This document shows positions 1 through 6,958 of a stretch of DNA of 15,053 nucleotides, piece after piece. The notes beneath the pieces were generated by a model. The model was not told where the DNA came from, ran no database searches, and saw nothing but the letters and a program-made list of their open reading frames with translations. A program made the position numbers and the translations under genes. Every line of letters starts with the position of its first letter. The first letter of the stretch is position 1. This DNA comes from Amoebophrya sp. AT5.2 (Eukaryota > Sar > Dinophyceae > Syndiniales > Amoebophryaceae): the NCBI GenBank assembly GCA_005223375.1, contig RXOD01005257.1, forward strand, positions 1 to 15,053, read 5' to 3'.

Positions 1-825
1 GTGGTAGAACAGCTCCCGCCCGCCACTGCACACCACATACCGCGGCGCCAGCGCGGAAATCAAGTCCGCAATCGCGGGGGACGGAGATGGCGACCGCGCC
101 GGTGGAACTGATCCAGTACCACTACTTGAGGACGATGTCGTTGCTCCACTCACTGTTCCACTGCCGGGAAGCTCGCCGTACACTTTGTTCTCCCAGCCGG
201 AGGGCCACTCCGACACCAGCAGCACGTCGATCCCCTTTTGCCCGAATGCGTCCGCGATCTTGCCCTGCCGCTTCAGCTGCTCCACCGCGAGCCGCGTGTA
301 GCAGGCCCCGTGGAAGGAGGAGCTGTCGTCCTCGTAGTAGACCTCGTTGTAGTGCCCGGACAAATACGCCACCCGCAGTTTCGCGCCTGGAATCGTCTTC
401 ACCCCGTACGAACCCAGGAAAACCAGCTTCCTCTGGACGGTCGGATTCTCGTTCTCCGCAACTGTATCACCACCATCTACCGCAACGTCTGGCGCAGCTG
501 CTCGTCCGATCTCCCTGCCATCCGCGAAACCCTCGATGAAGCGCTCGCTGTGGCTGTCCACAAAATAGGTCGCAACCGGTGGCGGTTTCGTGCCGAGGAG
601 ATACTCGCGGGACTCAGATGACAGTTCGCCCTCCAGGAAGCTGCCCGACGCGAACAACACGTCGAAGTTCGCGCCTAGCTTCTGCTGCTGCTTCGAAATC
701 GTGTCGTAAAGCGTGGTGAAATTCGCACGGACATCGCCCGCGAGAAGCACGCGGGAAGGAGCGGAAGACGAAGCGGAAGCGCTGCCGCCGTCGCGCTCGT
801 CCGGTGAAAGCGCCGTGGTGGTCAT
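1..825 (-). CDS. CWF19L1: CWF19-like protein 1 (CWF19L1/Drn1 type), N-terminal metallophosphatase-like part; 3' end off the window
   Basis: The frame is open from an ATG at 825-823 to the left edge (275 codons, no stop). The order of blocks matches the N-terminal domain of CWF19L1: a first beta strand and loop VLLAGDVRANF (residues 26-36), DVLFASGSF (55-63), YFVD (87-90), a central KLVFLGSYGVKTI (133-145), RVAYLSGHYNE (151-161), IDVLLVSEWPSGW (199-211) and PRYVVCSGGRELFYH (261-275). This fold is related to the lariat debranching enzyme Dbr1. Family members associate with late spliceosomes and lariat turnover and normally carry two CwfJ (HIT-like) C-terminal domains, which would lie beyond base 1. 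Oddities are a Gly/Asp/Glu-rich insert near residues 107-130 and a Ser/Pro-rich insert near 220-250 that the usual family lacks. The start follows an in-frame Thr/Ser/Ala-rich leader. The family call is from motif order, without a search. Confidence 0.85.
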   Translation of the reverse strand, partial: MTTTALSPDERDGGSASASSSAPSRVLLAGDVRANFTTLYDTISKQQQKLGANFDVLFASGSFLEGELSSESREYLLGTKPPPVATYFVDSHSERFIEGFADGREIGRAAAPDVAVDGGDTVAENENPTVQRKLVFLGSYGVKTIPGAKLRVAYLSGHYNEVYYEDDSSSFHGACYTRLAVEQLKRQGKIADAFGQKGIDVLLVSEWPSGWENKVYGELPGSGTVSGATTSSSSSGTGSVPPARSPSPSPAIADLISALAPRYVVCSGGRELFYH

Positions 826-1763
826 AATTTTGATCTCGCCCTAGTCGGTGGTCGCTACCTAGATGTGTTGACCACGTGCGGCACGCGGACGCAAATTAGT
901 GGTGAGCCGCCGACTTCTTGTTGCCGCGTTGTACTCCTGACAAAATAATGAGACTCGCTGAAGATATGATATCGTCGCGATGTTGGCGATGTAGCTCGCT
1001 GTAGCTTGACGATGATCATGTGATGAGGTTATTATTGATGGAGATGGCTAACGTTAGGGAGCTACCATCTTTGCGGCTATGGTAGTTGTGGCACGCGTTT
1101 ATTGAATGGCCGCGGGCTCCCTGCGTGCCCCTCGTCTACGGCATCAACCTAGATCTTGCGATCTGTAGTTTCCAGTCAACAACTTTTGATCTTCAGATGA
1201 TCATCAAGGAAGTCACAGATCGATATCGAACCACCTATTCATTGTACTCGCTGCGTTTAATATTTCCGCTGACAACATGCGCATGCAGTCCCCGGCGCTC
1301 GAACGATGTCGGTAACTTAAACTTGAACTTTTATAAAATGAATGTGACAGCAACAGCTCTTGAAGTTCTCGTCCTCCGTTCGAAATGCTAATGCATCCGG
1401 AGATGAATATGAAACGCAAAATGCAGCTTGTGTCATCTACTTGATGCAGCTTGTGGATGCGAAGCAATGAGTTGGGTTGTATGCTGGTGCAGCAGGTGAA
1501 TGCTGTCTACTACGAACGTACTACCTACTTAGTCTTAGGTACGTATCTTCTACAAAACCAAAAGTGCTATGAAAAAAATGCACGCGGACTCGCACGCGGG
1601 CACGACAGCGTGACACGGCCACCAGAACACGCGCACACCTCATGATGCTTGCTGACGGCCTGGCAGCACACTCCTCTTCGATGCAAAAGTAAACTGCGCC
1701 GCGAGGGGGAGTGAAAATTCAGTTCGTTGGTTAAATTAATACGTCGTAGTCGCCTACTAGTTC
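826..1763. other. Spacer between the transporter 3' end and the CWF19-like start
   Basis: This 938 nt stretch holds no reading frame I can support. It is more AT-rich than the flanking coding DNA. It contains only small repeats: the 11-mer TGCAGCTTGTG occurs twice around 1424-1455, and a short imperfect palindrome (ACGTACTACCT / AGGTACGT) lies near 1517-1545. It should include the transporter 3' UTR and the promoter and 5' UTR of the CWF19-like gene. I see no clear TATA box. Confidence 0.6.
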
Positions 1764-4315
1764 CTATGTTGTAGGTGGCGGCGACTGCTCTGCTCGTCCT
1801 GGAAGTGGCAAAGAGCCTGTCCCGACGTTGCTCGCCATTTCCGAACTGCTGTCGTTTTCCGCGTCCAGGTCCACCTTGCGGAACACGTTCGCTTGGTTTT
1901 CGTAAAGCTTCAGGAGCCGGTCGCCCTTGATGGGGAACCTGCAAATGCAGAATGCCGCCATCATTTCGAAGAACGGACAGATCAGCATGTAGACCGCCTC
2001 CAGATACGTTTGCAGCGCCTTAGGCTGCTCCGCCAAGTTCTCGTCGTAGCACGCGTCGAGACACAGCTTTTCGGCGTCGGTGTCCGCTGCGTGGTGGTCA
2101 CACAGCTTGAGGCAGTCACGGGTTTTCAGACCGCCAATCCACCCCATGGCGGAGAACAAGATGGCGGCCACGAGACCGCGCCCGAGCTCGTACCAAAACG
2201 CGTGCAGAGCGTAAAACCTTTCATCAGATATGGATCTTAATCTTTTTTGTCACTGTAGTACGCCATCGCATGCGAAAACTTCCGTGAAAACATCAGCGTA
2301 GTAGCGGACCACGATAGGGATGGCACATTAACATGCCAAAATTTGAATGACCGCCAGAGAGCAACATGAACAGAAGAAGGAAAACTAACTTGCAAGTACA
2401 GCGCTTCCTCCCGCTTCCCGGTACGGTGTGCGTACTCGTCGACGCACCAGGCCTGTGCGTTTATTCTCCAGTAAGTGAACGGGGAGAAGAACAGTCTCCC
2501 TATCAGCGCCATCACCAAGAAGCATACTACTGCCGCGTCGTTTTGCCCGTCGTCCAATAGGACCCCCGCCAGCGTCAACAAACACATCATCACCGAATCC
2601 ACTCCTCGCATGCCCCCGACCAGATTCTGCATCGTGTGCGCTTGCTTCACCCGCCTCTTCACGTCGGAAAAGTAGCCCACCCAGACCGGGATGAGCACCA
2701 GCTCCAGTATGGAGGTGAAAACCGCGACGAGCATCGTCCACGTGAATCGGTCGTCGCGCGACAATGCGCACACGTAGGTAAGGTAGAAGATGCCACACGC
2801 TGCGAGCGTCCCCTCCCAGCACCCGGTGCTGAACCGGGTGAGACAGATCCAGAAGTTCGCGTCGTACAACCACCACGCTCGCCAGTAGTCCGTGAACACC
2901 CTGGTGGTCCCGTGCTGGATATGGCGCACGTAGCGAGCCGTGCGCAGCGACCACGAAAAGTGGCCCTGAGTCGATGTGCTCGCGGTCGTTGCCTTTACAT
3001 CTTCACCCACCGAAGGAGCAGCCCACCGCTGCCGATCCTCTTCATCTTCCCGATCTGCCGCGCCTACTCGCTGCGCTCCATCTTGCCCTGTGCCCGGACT
3101 CGAACTTGGCGCTTCCTTCGAATTTGGTGCTTCGCGGCCCACCCGTCGCACCGGTTGCTTTGCCCGTCGCACCATACGCAGTGCGACCAAGGACGAGAAA
3201 CCGAGGCAGAACGACATTACTGCGACGATGGCCTGCAGGCTGACCGATGGTGACGTGATGTAGGCGAGGTAGAGCGCCGCGAAGATGACGATCATCAGCA
3301 GGAACAGCAGCTTGGTGAACCCCTCGACCGTGACCCGCTCCTCCTTGAACGGGTAGAGGCAGACGCGGCTCGACTCGTACACCAACACCAAGATGAGGAA
3401 CCCGCTCCAGCACAGCGTCGCAGTGAGGAAGAACCAGAACTCGAGGAAGCCGGAGGCTGCGGACGGCCGCAGGCCCGGCATCCACATGGCAACGGACCCG
3501 AGGCTACCCAGAACGCAGCCAACGATCAGCCACAGACCGAATTTACCGAGGTACTTACTGGCTGTTGTTGCACTTGACGTACTTGTAGCAGGGCGGGGTG
3601 TCGTGGTGTTCATGTTCATGTTCGTCCTCGTCCTCTCGTCCACCTCACGTTCCACCGATGTCGATCCGTCGCTCGCTTTCGACGGTCCGGCAGCTCCTGT
3701 TGTAGAGGGCGCTGACGGTGGAGAGAACACGCAAGGAAGACATTTCCGCAGCAGCTGCGCGCAAACGCCGGTTTTTTTCTTCGACGAAGACGACGAGAGA
3801 GCTGTGCTTTGTATCAGCCGTCCGAACACAATGTTTAGTACCGGCGCTGCCATGTTGAGGATGATCCAGTAAACCCCCAGCGTCGACGCGTCCGCCCCAA
3901 ACTCGAGAAGGTAGATATCCTTGGTGCCGATTGCGACCACCATGAAGTAGGACCCAGAGGTAATGGCCATGGCGAACTGGAACCGCTCGAACAGCGTCTG
4001 TCCTGACGTTCCGTGAAGGCCGACGGAGGGCTGCGGCGAGAGGTGATCAGTCCGATCCCGTTTTGGTATGTTGCTCTCTCGCTGTGCGGATGCAGCTGGT
4101 GTTGTAGTGAGGTGCGTATCATGGTCATGTTCTATGGAGGCCGCTCCTGATGGTGCGATGCCCGTCATACTGTTCCCGTTCTGGAACGCCGCGTCGAAAC
4201 TTGTTTCAGCTTTCAATGTAGCCGGTTTTCTGGTGCTGTTCATCGAACATGTAGCGTCCTCTCCTGAGTACCCCGCCGAAGCGCCGTCGCCTTTCAACGC
4301 GGTGATAAGGGCCAT
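1764..4315 (-). CDS. MFS transporter, GPH/MFS_2-like (sugar-cation symporter type), two exons: join(1764..2217, 2400..4315)
   Basis: Spliced product of 789 residues. Twelve hydrophobic segments are visible at about 114-137, 147-166, 260-278, 290-313, 334-352, 359-381, 487-515, 526-549, 576-588, 593-612, 640-668 and 710-732, in a 6+6 pattern with a long hydrophilic loop (382-480). Family-type motifs are FGRL after helix 2, VWVGYFSDVKRRVK after helix 8 (542-557), and CVDEYAHRTGKREEALF (624-640), which corresponds to the MFS_2 block usually read as D-x2-D-Y/E-x3-TGxRREG. The intron falls inside this block (CT|G, Leu639). The substrate cannot be read; GPH proteins move sugars, drugs or lipids with Na+ or H+. 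The open frame extends 14 codons upstream but only to a GTG, so I take the ATG at 4315. The first ~105 residues are hydrophilic. The loop before helix 12 carries CLKLC and CLDAC (674-695). A more divergent MFS family remains possible. Confidence 0.75.
2218..2399 (-). other. Intron of the transporter gene (182 nt, GT-AG, phase 2)
   Basis: Read on the minus strand, the exon ends GAAGCGCT, the intron starts GTACTTGC and ends TGATGAAAG, and the next exon starts GTTTTACGC. This is the only pairing I found that keeps both frames open and joins EEAL to FYALHAFW, as an MFS_2 alignment would expect at the start of helix 11. A second candidate donor 14 nt further in (GTTAGT) breaks the frame. Confidence 0.8.
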
Positions 4316-5314
4316 GAAGACAGTGTGAGAGTGTTTTCTGGCAATCGATGCTTTCACACGAGGAGAGGAGGCCGACGCGGATCTCGATGTGCAGAAGTCA
4401 GCTCTAACAGCGCTGGCTCACGACCCGCCAATCTTCACACTCCCTGCAAGAACAAGCGCGAGTCCGTGTGGCGCGAAGAAAGCAAAGCATCATGTTCGGG
4501 CGTCGTGTCGAGAGCCAGACTCAACGGCGGGCCGACATCACGTGATTACCATTTAGTTGTTCCTGCGACTGCAGCTGTAGGTAAACAGGGGGCATGTTGG
4601 CGGTTGGAGGAAGTGGAATCGGATGAATAGATTTGCAGTGCTGCCATGTAAACTGCCGCTCAGCCATGACTGAGTGTGCGTCTAGGTCTACCGCATGAGG
4701 CCATGCATCTGATCTGCGCTACAGCCGCCGCCCCTCCAAGTTACTGCTACTTTATCAGACCAGCACAAGTAGAAGCGCGGGTGCGCGTGCGTCATAAGCA
4801 TAACGGCGTTACCGCCCTCCATTAAAGCACACTCACGGAATACTTATTGATTTTGATTCATATTATACTCGCACGTCGCCCTCGCGTTTGTAGCTTGCTA
4901 CGGTGTCACTGCGTAAAAACATCTCCCTTCTCTTACTGGAGGAAACCGTATTGATTTACGCCACCAAGAAACTCGCACTTTGTTTCTCTCGCCCTCTCGC
5001 TGCGATCGCTCCGGCCTCCTGTGCTCATGGCTACGTACTAGTCTGTGTAAAATATCAATATGGTTATGGAGTACTAGCGTATTTCAACGGAATTCATCTG
5101 AAAGCGGGGGTGAATCTGAACACCGTTACTTCTTCCAATACAGACATTTGCAGCCCCGAAGATGAAGCGGCCCCGGTTCCCCTTTTCGTAGTTGGTCTTA
5201 ATACGACATCTGACAAGAGACTAACACCTCAACTTCCTCATGTCCAGCAGCAAAATTTGGACAGTTCTTTTTTTTCTGAGAAGCGTTTTGGCTTCGTCAG
5301 CACAGACTTCGTTC
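4316..5314. other. Spacer between eS28 and the transporter
   Basis: About 1 kb with no supported gene. It should hold the eS28 3' UTR and the transporter promoter and leader. A plus-strand open frame covering 4903-5418 starts with GTG, has no recognisable domain and runs into the antisense of the eS28 second exon, so I do not call it. No convincing hairpin or RNA gene was seen. Confidence 0.55.
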
Positions 5315-5764
5315 TTAGCGGAGGCGGCGGGCCTCGCGCTCGGTCTCCAGTAGGCACAGGACATCACCCTCACGGATGGGGCCCTTCACGTTACGGACCA
5401 ACTTACGGCCGCCGGTGACGGCGGCACCCTCGTCGGTCAGAAACTCCACCTTCACCTGCAATGGCACGTTGGGTTGACAATTATTTTTCATTTTTATTCA
5501 TGAAATCGTAGGCGGACTCGCGCTCCTTGCAAATAATGCAAATGTCAATGTGCTCGCGCTGCTGCTACATATCGATAGATGATGATGATGAAGATGCATC
5601 ACTGACACTGTTCGTTGTTGTAAACCACTATGAGACGGAAACGGTACTTAAACAACTATGGTGATCGCAGCTGCGGCTGATACCTGGATGACACCACCAC
5701 GGGAACCGGTCCGGCCGAGGACCTCGACCACACGGGCGTACTTCTTGTCACCAGAGGCGTCCAT
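5315..5764 (-). CDS. RPS28: 40S ribosomal protein eS28 (RPS28), two exons: join(5315..5455, 5684..5764)
   Basis: The product is 73 residues of the small-subunit protein at the mRNA exit region. Exon 1 (27 codons) carries the hallmark [10 protein letters not shown], and exon 2 (46 codons plus TAA) carries [18 protein letters not shown] and the family's C-terminal [11 protein letters not shown]. The exon boundary falls between Gln27 and Val28, in phase 0. The start ATG at 5764 sits in AAAATGG. Eukaryotic and archaeal eS28 is normally about 67-69 residues; here the segment between VEF and RNVKG is about six residues longer (residues 33-47 instead of about nine). It lies alone between spacers on the same strand as its neighbours. 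Identity is certain from the C-terminal half. Confidence 0.97.
5456..5683 (-). other. Intron of RPS28 (228 nt, GT-AG, phase 0)
   Basis: The minus-strand donor is CAG|GTATCAG and the acceptor is CCATTGCAG|GTGAAG. Splicing joins GGVIQ to VKVEF, exactly the expected eS28 order. The intron carries a (GAT)n simple repeat at 5574-5596. Confidence 0.93.
5574..5596. repeat. (GAT)n microsatellite in the RPS28 intron
   Basis: Plus-strand GAT triplets run with a GATA and a GAAGAT interruption. It is intronic, so length changes would not alter the protein. Confidence 0.8.
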
Positions 5765-6075
5765 TTTGAGGTTGCTCTTGTCTGTACAACTACGGATTAA
5801 GACCCGGTTTTCCCCTGCGAGTGCGATGGAGAGGTGATTGCAAGTTGCGGGTGTATTCAGGGTGGAGAATTTCGAAAATACTGTCCACACAGAGTTTGGA
5901 CCAGGAAGCGAAAAGCAGACCGCCGCGGTGCGGGACCGAGGATAACTAAGGATCGTGCGGATCGTCCAACGATGGATATATACGGATCACGATTTTAGAA
6001 AATCTAAAGGGCGTTTTCAACATTTATCGATCTGAACCACGGTAGCACGATGGAGATCATTTTTGACCACATCAG

Positions 6076-6135
6076 AGATCTCACAGTTTTTCGGATCAGG
6101 TGGATCACATACTTGCAGTCACAAAACTGAGATCT
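6076..6135 (+). repeat. Inverted repeat / hairpin, 13-bp stem
   Basis: AGATCTCACAGTTTT (6076-6090) pairs with AAAACTGAGATCT (6123-6135): 13 Watson-Crick pairs with a 2-nt CA bulge and a loop of about 32 nt. It lies about 90 nt upstream of the larger hairpin. No function can be assigned. Confidence 0.6.
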
Positions 6136-6222
6136 TCTCAAAGGAATATCAGCACGCACGGCATCTTGCAAGCTTCACGAAGGACAAGGCAATCTATAGT
6201 GCAGTCATAGTCCTCTCAAATG

Positions 6223-6296
6223 CGATCGAGATGTCAGTCGGTGTGAGCAGCAGACTCAAACGCCTCGGCTGCTCACACTGACCGGTATCTCGATCG
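6223..6296 (+). repeat. 29-bp imperfect hairpin with G-U pairs; possible small-RNA precursor
   Basis: The left arm 6223-6251 and right arm 6268-6296 pair over 29 positions: 25 Watson-Crick, 3 G-U and 1 A-C mismatch, with a 16-nt loop (6252-6267). Read on the minus strand the G-U pairs become C-A mismatches, so the plus-strand transcript folds better. The size and shape resemble a microRNA-type precursor or the arms of a small inverted-repeat element. No open frame of interest overlaps it. The structure is clear; the function is speculative. Confidence 0.7.
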
Positions 6297-6958
6297 TCAT
6301 CGAATTTTCTTTAGATTTGGAGCGAGTTTTTACAAGCGGCCGGAAATTGTAATTGCCGGAGTCCTCCTTTTGGAGCTGATCGTCGTGTAGCGGAACCTCA
6401 AGAGGGGATCACCCATCTCTTCCGTGTCCTTGCCCGAAAAAAAATCGCGCGCGCGACGTGCAAATTAAGGAGGGTTCATGATGAATCACGGAGGGTTACA
6501 TACACAACTGCGACCCTCGTCGTCATGTGGATACGTCCCGAGTCGTCCGCAGCGATTTCTAAAATTCGCCACAAAATCGTGTACTCACAATAGGAATAGT
6601 ACTAGTACATGTTTTAGATTAAGTATTCAAATTTCAAAAGCTATGCTTGCATGAAGTTAATCATACCCGGGCCGGCGGAAAATTATCCAGGAGAAGCCCC
6701 ATGTTGCGCGCGTTGCGTGTCCCGCGTGGCGAAGGAATCAATAGGGCTTGCAAGAAAATTACAAAAGTTATGTTGAAGCTGAATGTGGGTACTGCTACTG
6801 TAAAGTAGACGGAAGATCGTTTCTGTTTCTCCACCTGTGAAACAGAACCTTGGGGGGGCAAGAGACCCGGGAGAGAGAGTTATACTACTGCTATACTACT
6901 ACCGTATATATAAATATAAATATAAGTGTAAGTCGTAGTTGTGAGTAGCTTCTCACGA

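Larger units (their letters stand above)
5765..6958. other. Spacer between the TMEM135-like 3' end and eS28
   Basis: This 1.2 kb stretch has no supported protein gene. Its right end (6880-6930) is AT-rich, with two TATACTAC units and TATAAATATAAATATAAG, and probably belongs to the TMEM135-like 3' UTR. The left part holds two hairpins listed separately. Immediately upstream of the eS28 ATG the minus strand reads TTGTACAG then ACAAGAGCAACCTCAAA, a possible leader acceptor. Confidence 0.55.

Noticed and set aside
87..621. Two plus-strand frames opposite the CWF19-like gene
   Set aside because: Antisense shadows; the minus strand carries the ordered family motifs.
4903..5418. 171-codon plus-strand open frame
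   Set aside because: It begins with GTG, has no recognisable domain and overlaps the antisense of the certain eS28 exon 2; a frame this long can arise by chance in a window of this size.
6063..6281. 72-codon plus-strand frame across both hairpins
   Set aside because: The region is explained better by base-pairing structure; the translated sequence has no protein-like features.
6661..6861. 66-codon minus-strand frame downstream of the TMEM135-like gene
   Set aside because: Short, no conserved motif, in a probable 3' UTR or spacer.
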